From contig CALHCB010000191.1 in NCBI GenBank assembly GCA_937930695.1, forward strand, positions 1 to 34,344: a stretch of 34,344 nt of DNA, in the 5' to 3' direction. This DNA comes from an uncultured Acidimicrobiales bacterium (GTDB lineage: Bacteria > Actinomycetota > Acidimicrobiia > Acidimicrobiales > SZUA-35). Shown here piece by piece: positions 8,479-17,047 of the stretch (position 1 is its first letter; each line of letters begins with the position of its first letter). Under the pieces are notes generated by a model. It had not been told where the DNA came from. It saw only the letters and a list, made by a program, of their open reading frames with translations, and did no database searches. The translations under genes and the position numbers were made by a program.

Positions 8479-9653
8479 GTGTCGCTGCTCGGGGGCTCGA
8501 GGGATGGATCAGGCACGAGGCCGGAGGCGATATTCAACACGATGTCAGCGACGCCAAGCCCCGCATCGGGACGGCCAACCGACGCCGCTGCCGCAGCCAT
8601 CGCCGTTCGGCCCGCTTCATCGTCGACGATCGACCCGATCACAGTTGCCAACGCCTCAGCCGTGACGAGGTCGTTGTCGAGAATGATCGCCCCACCAGCC
8701 GCTGCGAGTTCTCGCGCATTGGCCCGTTGGTGGTCGCGAGGTGCGTTCGGGAGCGGCACGAGCACCGCCGGCAATCCGGCAACTGCCAGCTCAGCGGTTG
8801 TCGATGCGCCACACCGACAGATCGCGACGTCGGCGCCGACTTGGAGTGCTGCCATTCGATTCTCATAGGCAACTGCCTGGTAGACGATCGGACTGTCAGC
8901 AAGATCGGCTGCGAGCTGTTCGAACGGTCGGGCGTTGTCGACGGTCCAGTCTCGATGGCCGACGACATGATGAATCGCAAGATCAGATCGATCGCTCCAG
9001 GAACGGGCAAGTGCCGCAACCGCATCGTTGATCCGAGTGGCACCCAACGACCCTGCCCACACCGCAACGACGGTCCGGTCCTGCGGAAGTCCCAACTCTT
9101 GGCGAGCGGTCGCACGGGTGAACGAACGGACGCCTTCGACGACCGATGCGCGAATCGGGTTGCCGGTCAGTTGGCCGTTCGGCAAGTCGGTATCCGGATA
9201 CGGAAGCGCTGATGCAACGGCGAAGCGGCCAAACAGTCGATTCACCGCACTCGCTCGAGCGTTCTGCTCTGAGATCACGATCGGACGTCGAAGTACGACC
9301 GCTGCGAACGATGCTGCGAACGCCGCATATCCACCGAGGCACACCACCACATCAGGGCGAAAGGTGCGCACAATCTTGAACGCCTTGAAGACCGACGACA
9401 CCAGGGCTTGCACCGAGCGGGCGTTCTGCGTGACGGCGGGAAGTGAGAACGATCGCAGCAAACCTCGACCTGCGAGCAGGTCGATACTGAAGCCAGCCTC
9501 CCCCACAAGAGTCGCCTCGTTGCCTCGTTCTCCACCGACGAAGTGCACGTCACTCGTGGCGACGCCTCGCTCGACGAGGGCGTGGGCGATCGCGATACCG
9601 GGATTGGTATGGCCGGCCGTCCCTCCCCCGGTGATCAGGACCCGGGTCGTCAT
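8475..9653 (-). CDS. murG: Lipid II synthase MurG
   Basis: A 392-residue GT-B glycosyltransferase that moves GlcNAc onto lipid I at the inner face of the membrane to make lipid II. The lipid-phosphate loop GGGTAGHTNP occupies residues 9-18. VVCLGGYAAFA and SEQNARASAVNRL are typical N-domain motifs. WAGSLGATRINDAV and CRCGASTTAELAVAG, followed by PRDHQRANARELA, mark the UDP-GlcNAc site. It begins one base after the ftsW stop and overlaps murC by four bases. Confidence 0.97.
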   Translation of the reverse strand: MTTRVLITGGGTAGHTNPGIAIAHALVERGVATSDVHFVGGERGNEATLVGEAGFSIDLLAGRGLLRSFSLPAVTQNARSVQALVSSVFKAFKIVRTFRPDVVVCLGGYAAFAASFAAVVLRRPIVISEQNARASAVNRLFGRFAVASALPYPDTDLPNGQLTGNPIRASVVEGVRSFTRATARQELGLPQDRTVVAVWAGSLGATRINDAVAALARSWSDRSDLAIHHVVGHRDWTVDNARPFEQLAADLADSPIVYQAVAYENRMAALQVGADVAICRCGASTTAELAVAGLPAVLVPLPNAPRDHQRANARELAAAGGAIILDNDLVTAEALATVIGSIVDDEAGRTAMAAAAASVGRPDAGLGVADIVLNIASGLVPDPSLEPPSSDT

Positions 9654-9654
9654 G

Positions 9655-10974
9655 TCAGACCTTGGCTCTTCGGCCGATACTCGTCAACAGCCCAGCGGCC
9701 GCCAACGACGTCACGAGACTCGACCCTCCGGCGGAGACGAACGGAAGCGGCTCGCCAGTAATCGGCAGCTGACCAATGGCCATCCCAATGTTCAGGAATG
9801 CCTGGAAAAGGATCCAGCTTGTGAGCCCGGCGGCGAGCAGCATGCCGAATCGATCGGGAGCGTTGATCGCGACACGAATACCCAGATAGCCGAACAGCAC
9901 GAAAGCAAGAATGAGCCCGATCCCACCAATCAAGCCGATCTCTTCGGCAACGATGGCGAAGATGAAGTCGGAGTGAGCGTGGGGAAGGAATCCCCATTTG
10001 GAGCGTGCGCCGCCAAGACCAACGCCGAACAGGCCCCCAGACGCGATGCCGACCTGGCTCTGAATGGTCTGGAGCCCGACGCCGGTTGGATCTTCCCAAG
10101 GGTTGAGAAAGGCAAAGATCCGAGCTCGGCGATAGTCGGCTGAGTAGGCAAAGAAGGCAGCGAGCACAATGCCCGCGAGCGTGATGCCGAAGAGGTGATC
10201 AAGGCGCGCACCCGCAATGAACAACATCGTGAGGGCAACCGCCGTCAGCACGATTGCCGTTCCGAGCTTTGGTTGCAGCAAGAGCAGAACCGTGAACAAA
10301 CCCAAGACGACGAGGATCGGCCGAATAGTGAGATCTGGCCGATCCATCTTCTTGGCCCGGCGCGTCAACAGGTCTGCACAGAACACGATGAGCGACAGCT
10401 TGGCGAACTCGGCAGGCTGGATGGTCATTGGACCGATCGTGAGCCAGCGACTGGAACCGTTGATGGTGCTTCCCACTCCTGGGATCAACACCGCAACGAG
10501 GAGCACGACCGAGGCGACGACCGACACCGTGGCCACGGGTTGGAGACGTCGATAGTCGAGATGGCTCATCGCCAGAAAGACCACTGCACCCACGCCAGCC
10601 CACATGAGCTGGCGAGAGAAGTGGTAGAGCAGCGACTGCTCGACGTAGACCCCGGCGACTGATGTTGCAGACAACACCATGACGAGACCGAAGAGACTGA
10701 GACCCAGCACCAGCAGGCTCATCATGCGGGCAGTCGTTCGGCCCTCGGTCGTGGTGACCGGCCGCGTGGGCCGCTGCACACGAGGCTTGCGAGACTGTGA
10801 CGTTGAGCGTGCGGCTGTCGAACGCTGCTGTGGTGAACGCTTCTTGGCTGCCGGCTTCCGAGGGGCTGACGTTCGAGCGGAGGTGGACTTCGCAACCGGC
10901 CGCTTGCGGGTTGTCGTCCTGCGGGCGGCCGTCTTCGTTGTCGTACGGCGAACCGGCTTGATGGTCGTCGTCAT
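9655..10974 (-). CDS. ftsW: Septal peptidoglycan polymerase FtsW with long basic N-terminal tail
   Basis: A 439-residue SEDS-family polymerase that makes septal glycan strands from lipid II with its partner PBP FtsI, encoded three genes before it. About ten membrane helices start near residue 86. Family motifs include NGSSRWLTIGPMTIQPAEFAK, PHAHSDFIFAIVAEE and TGEPLPFVSAGGSSL. Residues 1-84 form a cytoplasmic extension almost entirely of Lys, Arg, Thr, Ser, Ala and Pro, resembling a histone-H1 tail and far longer than in typical FtsW. The start overlaps the murD stop as ATGA, so the extension is supported by coupling. RodA is an alternative in principle, but the dcw position points to FtsW. 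Confidence 0.94.
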   Translation of the reverse strand: MTTTIKPVRRTTTKTAARRTTTRKRPVAKSTSARTSAPRKPAAKKRSPQQRSTAARSTSQSRKPRVQRPTRPVTTTEGRTTARMMSLLVLGLSLFGLVMVLSATSVAGVYVEQSLLYHFSRQLMWAGVGAVVFLAMSHLDYRRLQPVATVSVVASVVLLVAVLIPGVGSTINGSSRWLTIGPMTIQPAEFAKLSLIVFCADLLTRRAKKMDRPDLTIRPILVVLGLFTVLLLLQPKLGTAIVLTAVALTMLFIAGARLDHLFGITLAGIVLAAFFAYSADYRRARIFAFLNPWEDPTGVGLQTIQSQVGIASGGLFGVGLGGARSKWGFLPHAHSDFIFAIVAEEIGLIGGIGLILAFVLFGYLGIRVAINAPDRFGMLLAAGLTSWILFQAFLNIGMAIGQLPITGEPLPFVSAGGSSLVTSLAAAGLLTSIGRRAKV

Positions 10975-12302
10975 GAAGCAAACCTTGTCTGAACGAGGAG
11001 ACGAAAGTCGTCGCCCCGTGCTTTGTAGTTCGGATACCAGTCATAGGAGGTGCATGCCGGCGACAGCAGCACGACGTCACCTGAGGCCGCCACAGCGACG
11101 GCTTGGTCAATCGCCTCAGGCATCGATGAAGCGGGGTGAATCGGGACGAGATCACCAAATGCGTCAGCGATCTCCTGCCCAGCATCGCCAGTGGCGATCA
11201 CCGCTCTCACTGGCGGTACGGCTTGTGCGAGCTCCGAGAGGTCGAGACCCTTGTTCCGGCCACCGGCGATCAGCACGACGGAATCAAAGCCACCGACAGC
11301 GGCGAGCGTCGCATGAGGAACGGTGGCCTTCGAGTCGTTGAACCAGCGGATGCCTTCGTGCTCGAGCACAAACTCGACTCGGTGTGCGAGCCCGGTGAAG
11401 TGCTCGAGCATCGAGGAGATAGCCGCATCGTTTGCACCGGCTGCTCTGGCGGTCGCTGCCGCGGCGGCTGCATTCGCGAGATCGTGGGGTTGGCGTCGTG
11501 CGATGGAAGCGGTCGACATCGAAAATCCTGGACCGACGAGCGCGTCGCCTTCCACTCGCCAATCGCTTTCGCTTCGACCGAAACTGACGATGGTCCCGAC
11601 CTTTGGCTGATGGGCGGCAACCACCGAATCCGCTGCGTTGACAATCGAGATGGTTGCCGAGCCGGCGTTTGCCCAGATCGATGCCTTCGCTGCGGTGTAT
11701 GCCTCGAGTGTTGCGTGAGCGTCGAGATGATCAGGGCTGAAGTTCAGCCAGACCGCGACGTCGGGAGCGAACGCTTGGCTGTGTGCGAGGCGAAATGACG
11801 AGGCCTCGACGACAAAAACGTCGGTGGTGGTGTCCGTGATGGCAGAAACAAGCGGAACTTCGGTGTTGCCGACTGCTTCGACCGCCAGACCGGTGCGACG
11901 AAGTGCATCCGTGACCATCATCGTCACGGTCGTCTTGCCGTTCGTCCCGGTGATCGCCACCAATGGGCGGTCGTCCCATCCTCTCGCCAGATCAAACTCG
12001 CTGGCGACAGGACACCCAACGTGCCTCGCCAACTCGAAGATGGGGTGATGATCTGGCACCCCGGGGCTCGGCAAGACCACGGTGGCTGAGCGAACCTCCG
12101 AAGCGAGTTGTGCTTTGTCTGGCGACTCCACAAGTCGGATCCCAAGCTCGGAAGCCACGCGCCGCGTATCGTCGTTCGGACGATCGTCCACGATGACCGG
12201 GACGTGGCCGTGATCGGCAAGCGCTCGAGCAACGGCTTGTCCGGTTATCCCGAAGCCGATCAGGAGCGGAACGTTGAGGTCGAGTGGCTCGGTGTCGATC
12301 AT
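10971..12302 (-). CDS. murD: UDP-N-acetylmuramoylalanine-D-glutamate ligase MurD
   Basis: A 443-residue ATP-dependent ligase that adds D-Glu to UDP-MurNAc-L-Ala. The ATP loop is GTNGKTT at 119-125. EASSFRLAHS, WLNFSPDHLD and WFNDSKAT are MurD signatures, and the C-terminal block LLSPACTSYDWYPNYKARG is characteristic, although most homologues have Ala-Ser-Phe at the TSY position. The N-terminal domain has a short nucleotide-like loop GFGITGQAVAR. Both ends overlap their neighbours (mraY and ftsW) by four bases. Confidence 0.96.
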   Translation of the reverse strand: MIDTEPLDLNVPLLIGFGITGQAVARALADHGHVPVIVDDRPNDDTRRVASELGIRLVESPDKAQLASEVRSATVVLPSPGVPDHHPIFELARHVGCPVASEFDLARGWDDRPLVAITGTNGKTTVTMMVTDALRRTGLAVEAVGNTEVPLVSAITDTTTDVFVVEASSFRLAHSQAFAPDVAVWLNFSPDHLDAHATLEAYTAAKASIWANAGSATISIVNAADSVVAAHQPKVGTIVSFGRSESDWRVEGDALVGPGFSMSTASIARRQPHDLANAAAAAATARAAGANDAAISSMLEHFTGLAHRVEFVLEHEGIRWFNDSKATVPHATLAAVGGFDSVVLIAGGRNKGLDLSELAQAVPPVRAVIATGDAGQEIADAFGDLVPIHPASSMPEAIDQAVAVAASGDVVLLSPACTSYDWYPNYKARGDDFRLLVQTRFAS

Positions 12303-13360
12303 GGCGCAATCTCAACCAGTTCGGTCCCGGAGAGCCACGATGCGTAGAACAGCCCGAGGCCGAGTGCAGTCAGCGCTCCACAGATCAGCCAGAAACGGAT
12401 GATGACCTTGGTCTCTCGCCACCCGAGCAACTCGAAGTGGTGGTGAATCGGCGCCATGCGGAACAAACGCTTTCCGCCGGTGACCTTGAAATAGCCAACC
12501 TGGAAGATCACCGACAGGCTTTCGGCGACATAGAGGCCGCCGATAATGACCAACAAGAGGTGAGTGTTCGTGGTGAGGGCGAGCGCAGCCAAACCAGTTC
12601 CGATGGCCAGCGACCCGGTATCCCCCATGAAGATTTCGGCCGGAGCGGCATTGAACCAAAGGAATCCAGCTAGGCCGCCGACCATGGCCACTGCGACGAC
12701 GGCCAGGTCCTGAGCGTGAGCAACACCGTAGAGATCAGGCTGCACATCAGCTTGTCGAAATATCCAGAAGCCAACGAGTCCGTATGCGAGGAAGGCAAAG
12801 ATCCCGGAACCGGCTGCGAGCCCGTCGAGGCCATCGGACAGGTTTGCCCCGTTGGCGGCGCCAAGAATCATCACCACGGCCAAGATCGTCCAACCGATGC
12901 TGCCCAGATCGATCCCAATGTCGTTCCTTCTCGCGAACGACAACTCGGTTGAAACCGTCGTGATGGCAGGTGTCACGATCGCGAACCCGCCAGCGACGAG
13001 CGAGAGTCCGAGCATCTTCGCCCGCTTGTTGAGACCAAGATTGCGTTCCCTGCTGACCTTGAGCCAGTCGTCCATGAAACCGACGAGCGCAGCGGCGCAG
13101 ATTGACGCCATGACAATCAGTCCGCTTCGGGTGAACACGCCTCCGGACAGCAGGTCAGACAAGACGTAGCCGAGAGATGCACCACCAACGATGGCCAGTC
13201 CGCCCATCGTTGGCGTTCCAGCCTTCGTCTTGTGCCCCTCAGGGCCATCTTCGCGAATCGGTTGACCGATGCGTTGCCGTGTCAATACGTCGATCAACAA
13301 CTTCGTACCAACGGCGGAGATGGCGAACGACAGCCCGACGGCAAGGAGGAGTCGGATCAT
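12299..13360 (-). CDS. mraY: Phospho-MurNAc-pentapeptide transferase MraY
   Basis: A 353-residue polytopic membrane enzyme that transfers phospho-MurNAc-pentapeptide from UDP onto undecaprenyl phosphate, forming lipid I. About ten helices are visible. The cytoplasmic motifs are GHKTKAGTPTMGG near residues 43-55, FMDDWLKVSR with the Asp pair, GANLSDGLDGLAAG and the histidine loop PIHHHFELLGWRE. It follows murE directly by a four-base overlap; in most dcw clusters murF lies between them. Confidence 0.97.
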   Translation of the reverse strand: MIRLLLAVGLSFAISAVGTKLLIDVLTRQRIGQPIREDGPEGHKTKAGTPTMGGLAIVGGASLGYVLSDLLSGGVFTRSGLIVMASICAAALVGFMDDWLKVSRERNLGLNKRAKMLGLSLVAGGFAIVTPAITTVSTELSFARRNDIGIDLGSIGWTILAVVMILGAANGANLSDGLDGLAAGSGIFAFLAYGLVGFWIFRQADVQPDLYGVAHAQDLAVVAVAMVGGLAGFLWFNAAPAEIFMGDTGSLAIGTGLAALALTTNTHLLLVIIGGLYVAESLSVIFQVGYFKVTGGKRLFRMAPIHHHFELLGWRETKVIIRFWLICGALTALGLGLFYASWLSGTELVEIAP

Positions 13361-14775
13361 GTGGCTCGCCCACTTGCGATCAAGGCTTCGATGGCGACCT
13401 GGCGATCGTCGAAATCGATTTCATCGTCGCCGATGATCTGCACGACTTCGTGGCCTTTGCCTGCGATGAGAACGACATCACCGGACGTTGCGGTTGCGAC
13501 AGCGCGGCGAATGGCCTCTCGCCGGTCAACTTCGACAACGATCTCCTGACGGCTGGAAACTCCAGCCAGGACTTCCTCGATGATCACATGTGGGGACTCA
13601 CTTCGAGGATTGTCCGAGGTCACAATCACGACGTCCGCGTCGGCCTCTGCGATTGATCCCATGAGCGGTCGCTTGTCCTTGTCCCGGTCACCACCACAAC
13701 CGAAGACCACGATGACTCGCTTGCCATCGGCGATCTGGCGTGCCGCACCGAGCACAGCGTGAAGCGCGTCTGGTTTGTGGGCGTAGTCCACTGCGACATG
13801 GAAGTCCTGTCCGATGTTGACAAACTCGAATCGGCCACGAGGGGCATCGACATTGCAAAGTCCGTCAGCGATATCGGCAGCCTCGACACCGAGTCGCTCA
13901 GCGCAAAGCGCCACGACCAAGGCGTTCATGACGTTGTGGTCACCTGCCAGTCGCAGAACGATCTCGTGGCCTCGGAAGTCAAAGCGGTTGATCGGTCCGT
14001 CGCTTGACAGGTTCTGTGCATCAGCCAAGCGAAACGGGATGGCTTCGATGTCCGAATGAAGACCCGAGAGAATATGTTCCCCCGCCGGATCATCTGCGTT
14101 GATGATGGCAACCGAGGTGTATTCCGGGGTGAACAACATGGCCTTTGCTTCCCGATACTTCTCGGTTGTCTCGTGGAAGTCGAGATGGTCGTGACCGAGA
14201 TTCGTGAAGGCCGTAAGCGCGAACCTGGTGCCCCGAACTCGTCCCAGGGCGAGGGCATGGGACGAGACCTCGAGAGCTGCAACCTGGGCTCGTTCTTCGA
14301 CGTCGGCCCGCAACGTTGCTTGGAGCTCCGGGGCTTCAGGGGTCGTACGAGCTCCGCTCAAGGTGCCGTGCACCGTGGTTCTCATGCTGGCGTGATTCAG
14401 TACGGTCCCGAGCATGTGGGTCACGGAGGTCTTGCCGCTCGTTCCTGTGACTCCGACAACTGACAGTTCTTGCGACGGGTTGCCAAAGACCTCGCTGGCT
14501 GCTGGTCCGAGGGCTTGTCGCACATCACTGACGACGACTTGCGGGACCGAAAGGTTCATTGGGCGTTCAACAAGAAGCGACCCGGCACCGGCCTCGACGG
14601 CCTGACCTGCGTAGTCGTGACCATCGTTGTTGAGCCCGACGACACACGCGAACATCGCACCATCGATCACCTGCCGGGAATCATGGGTAATCGAATCGAT
14701 GGCGACGGTAGGCAAACCCGAGAGTTGTCCGTCGACCCGCCGAGCGACGTCCTGAACTGTCGGACGGACGATCAT
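13357..14775 (-). CDS. murE: UDP-MurNAc-tripeptide synthetase MurE (meso-DAP type)
   Basis: A 472-residue Mur ligase that adds the third stem-peptide residue. The P-loop is GTSGKTS at 111-117, EVSSHALALGRV at 169-180, the probable carbamylated lysine K211 in YREAKAMLF, and GKGHE near 439. DNPR at 388-391 is the signature for meso-diaminopimelate rather than lysine. The open frame extends 117 codons further upstream, but that part is the shadow of ftsI. The ATG at 14775 overlaps the ftsI stop as ATGA and begins the family N-terminus. MurF-specific motifs are absent, so this is not a MurE-MurF fusion. Confidence 0.96.
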   Translation of the reverse strand: MIVRPTVQDVARRVDGQLSGLPTVAIDSITHDSRQVIDGAMFACVVGLNNDGHDYAGQAVEAGAGSLLVERPMNLSVPQVVVSDVRQALGPAASEVFGNPSQELSVVGVTGTSGKTSVTHMLGTVLNHASMRTTVHGTLSGARTTPEAPELQATLRADVEERAQVAALEVSSHALALGRVRGTRFALTAFTNLGHDHLDFHETTEKYREAKAMLFTPEYTSVAIINADDPAGEHILSGLHSDIEAIPFRLADAQNLSSDGPINRFDFRGHEIVLRLAGDHNVMNALVVALCAERLGVEAADIADGLCNVDAPRGRFEFVNIGQDFHVAVDYAHKPDALHAVLGAARQIADGKRVIVVFGCGGDRDKDKRPLMGSIAEADADVVIVTSDNPRSESPHVIIEEVLAGVSSRQEIVVEVDRREAIRRAVATATSGDVVLIAGKGHEVVQIIGDDEIDFDDRQVAIEALIASGRAT

Positions 14776-16655
14776 TCGTTGTCGCCCTCTGACACCGGGG
14801 CGGCCGTCTCTGAGATTTGGGACTCTGCCAGCAGAAGTGGATCGGCACTCGGCGCCGGTGTACCCCGAACCCGCTCCCCCGTGTCGACTGCAACCTGACC
14901 GGGCGGAATGCCCAGAATCCGAAGGGAGTACTGGGCGATGTCGGCAAAGACTGGTGCGGCAACCTTGCCAGCTGTGGACTCGGTTTGGGGTTCGTCCACG
15001 ACGACGGTGATCGACAATTGTGGATTCTCTGCCGGCAGGAACCCGGCGAAACTCACGACATAGCGACGGTTGCCCGCATACCCGTAAGTCGAGGGAGCGT
15101 CTTGAGTTTCGCGGAAGACCTTCCATGCAGTGCCGGTTTTGCCTGCGACCGTGTAGCCCGGCACCGCGGCGGCGTGGCCGGTTCCCGTCTCATGTTCGAC
15201 CACGCCAACCAGCATGTCCGTCACTTCACTTGCAGTGGTGTCACTTACCACTCGGCGGGACTGCTGCTGTGCGACGTGGGTCTCTTCCCCATCGGGGGAA
15301 ACCAGTGCGCGAACAAGCGTCGGCGGCACATACAGACCACCATTGGCGATGACGTTGTACGAAGCATTGAGCTGGACCGCATTGACGGTCACACCCTGGC
15401 CGATAGGTATCGAACCAAGGTCGCTGCCGTACCAATCCTCAGGATCAGAAACCCGGCCGCGAGCCTCGTAGCGGAAGTCCAAGCCAGTCGGCTGGGCGAA
15501 TCCGAACGCAAGGATGTAGTCGTGAAGGGTCTGTTTGCCGAGCTGCTCTGCGAGCCGGATCGTTCCGACGTTCATGGATTGGGAAATGATCTGACTGACC
15601 GGATAGGGGGCGGCGACATGGCCTGCGCCATGCTCCACGAACGTCACATCTCCGACCTCGATCGCGGTCGGAACCTCGATCTGGGTGTCCTTCGTCATGC
15701 CGAGTTCCTCGACTGCGGCGGCAGCCGTGATGATCTTGAGTACAGAGCCGGGCTCGAAGGTTTCGATCAGCGGAGCGTTGTAGCGAGGGACTGAGCACGT
15801 GCCGTTTTCGTTGCGAACCACGGTTGCCATGGCCAGAATTTCGCCGGTGCGGGGGTCGCTCACGACCGACTGAGCGCCGTTGGCCCTGGTCTCTTCGCAG
15901 TGCTCGATGAGCGACTCTTCCACGACGTGCTGGATGCGGTGATCCAGCGTCAAGACAACGTCATCACCTTGTACTGCTGGGTCCACGGAGTGGAACCCGC
16001 CAGTAATCGAGCCGAAGATGCCGCGCTCAATCTGCTCCTGGCCGGATCGACCTTGCATGAGCTCGTCGTACTGCCACTCGATTCCGAACGTGCCGTTCTC
16101 GTCGGGGTCGACTCCTCCGATGATCGGCAGGGCCAAGTTTCCGTTCGGGTACACCCGATCCTCAAAACGACGAACGAACACACCGAGGAGCGTTTCGTAG
16201 TTTGTCGAGTCGTCGGCGAGCACTTCGAGCTGTTCGAACGCTCCGTCAGTTATCTCCGGCGCCAGCATGGCGAATCGGTCGTCTGGACTCTCACCGCGAA
16301 GCGCCACTTCAAGTGTCTGGGCGTCGATCCCGAGGACGGGAGCGAGAAGCGCAGCTGTAGCGATCGGTTGCTCGACCATGGTCGGGTCGGCGACAACCTC
16401 GAATCCTGGCGTCGACGCTGCCAGAACAAAGCCATCTCGGTCGATGATCGATCCTCGATACCCGGAGAGTGTCTGTGTACGAGTCCGCTGGGACACTCCC
16501 ACGTCGCGGTAGCGCTCAGGTCGAACTGCCTGAAGATCGACGAGAACTCCGCAGAACAGAACAGCAACGACGAACAATGCTCCGAGCAAGATGAGCATCC
16601 TCCGCCGAGGGTCAGGCGTCCGAGGCGCCGATCGAGGTTGACGTCGCTCGGTCAC
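14772..16655 (-). CDS. ftsI: Septal transpeptidase FtsI (PBP3 class B)
   Basis: A 627-residue class B penicillin-binding protein that cross-links septal peptidoglycan with FtsW. A basic tail and one membrane helix (20-40) precede the pedestal domain, which opens with YRGSIIDRDGFVLAAS. The transpeptidase domain has the acyl-serine motif S304-V-L-K307 (commonly STFK), S360-M-N362 and KTGTA at 506-510. No PASTA repeats are present; the C-terminus is a Pro/Ser/acidic tail. It overlaps ftsL upstream and murE downstream by four bases each. Confidence 0.96.
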   Translation of the reverse strand: MTERRQPRSAPRTPDPRRRMLILLGALFVVAVLFCGVLVDLQAVRPERYRDVGVSQRTRTQTLSGYRGSIIDRDGFVLAASTPGFEVVADPTMVEQPIATAALLAPVLGIDAQTLEVALRGESPDDRFAMLAPEITDGAFEQLEVLADDSTNYETLLGVFVRRFEDRVYPNGNLALPIIGGVDPDENGTFGIEWQYDELMQGRSGQEQIERGIFGSITGGFHSVDPAVQGDDVVLTLDHRIQHVVEESLIEHCEETRANGAQSVVSDPRTGEILAMATVVRNENGTCSVPRYNAPLIETFEPGSVLKIITAAAAVEELGMTKDTQIEVPTAIEVGDVTFVEHGAGHVAAPYPVSQIISQSMNVGTIRLAEQLGKQTLHDYILAFGFAQPTGLDFRYEARGRVSDPEDWYGSDLGSIPIGQGVTVNAVQLNASYNVIANGGLYVPPTLVRALVSPDGEETHVAQQQSRRVVSDTTASEVTDMLVGVVEHETGTGHAAAVPGYTVAGKTGTAWKVFRETQDAPSTYGYAGNRRYVVSFAGFLPAENPQLSITVVVDEPQTESTAGKVAAPVFADIAQYSLRILGIPPGQVAVDTGERVRGTPAPSADPLLLAESQISETAAPVSEGDNE

Positions 16656-17047
16656 GAACCAACCGTCGCCCGGACGGCAACGATGTATTGCGGGTCGACC
16701 GCCCGAACCATTCCGAGCGCTCGAGCCCGATCTGTGATCGCATCTGGTGAGGATGCGACAACCACGTCCCGCTCGAGTCGGGCTCGTGTCTTCTGTGATT
16801 CAGCGACCTGAGTGCGGAGCTGATCCAGCTCGTGTTGACCCTCGACCAAGCGCGCTTGCGCGTAGGTGACCATGAACATGCCTGCCGCAAGCACAATCAG
16901 ACTGACGAACAGCACCCTGCGACGTCGCGCCTTGGTCTGGGCAATACGTGGGTCGACGAGTTTGAGGTTGGGTCGAGCTTGCTTGGCTGCCCGAGCGTCA
17001 CCCGACCGGCTCGGACGAGCGGCGCGAGCCGTAGATGCACCCGTCAT
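16652..17047 (-). CDS. ftsL: FtsL-like septum protein
   Basis: A 131-residue bitopic protein. A basic cytoplasmic tail (1-43) is followed by one membrane helix (VLFVSLIVLAAGMFMVTYAQ, about 45-64). A leucine/arginine coiled coil (LVEGQHELDQLRTQVAE onward) and a C-terminal region with the FtsL/DivIC-type AITDRARALGMV come next. FtsL forms the FtsQ-L-B bridge that activates FtsW/FtsI. Sequence identity in this family is low, and the call rests on size, topology and position between rsmH and ftsI, both overlapped by four bases. Confidence 0.88.
   Translation of the reverse strand: MTGASTARAARPSRSGDARAAKQARPNLKLVDPRIAQTKARRRRVLFVSLIVLAAGMFMVTYAQARLVEGQHELDQLRTQVAESQKTRARLERDVVVASSPDAITDRARALGMVRAVDPQYIVAVRATVGS

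Noticed and set aside
9028-10143. 371-codon open frame on the plus strand
   Set aside because: It lies antisense to murG and ftsW, whose motifs are unmistakable. Its translation is low-complexity and has no family motif; high G+C genomes often have such shadows.
14776-15126. N-terminal extension of murE by 117 codons
   Set aside because: The added residues are a shadow of ftsI, and the ATG at 14775 gives the normal family N-terminus and an ATGA overlap.
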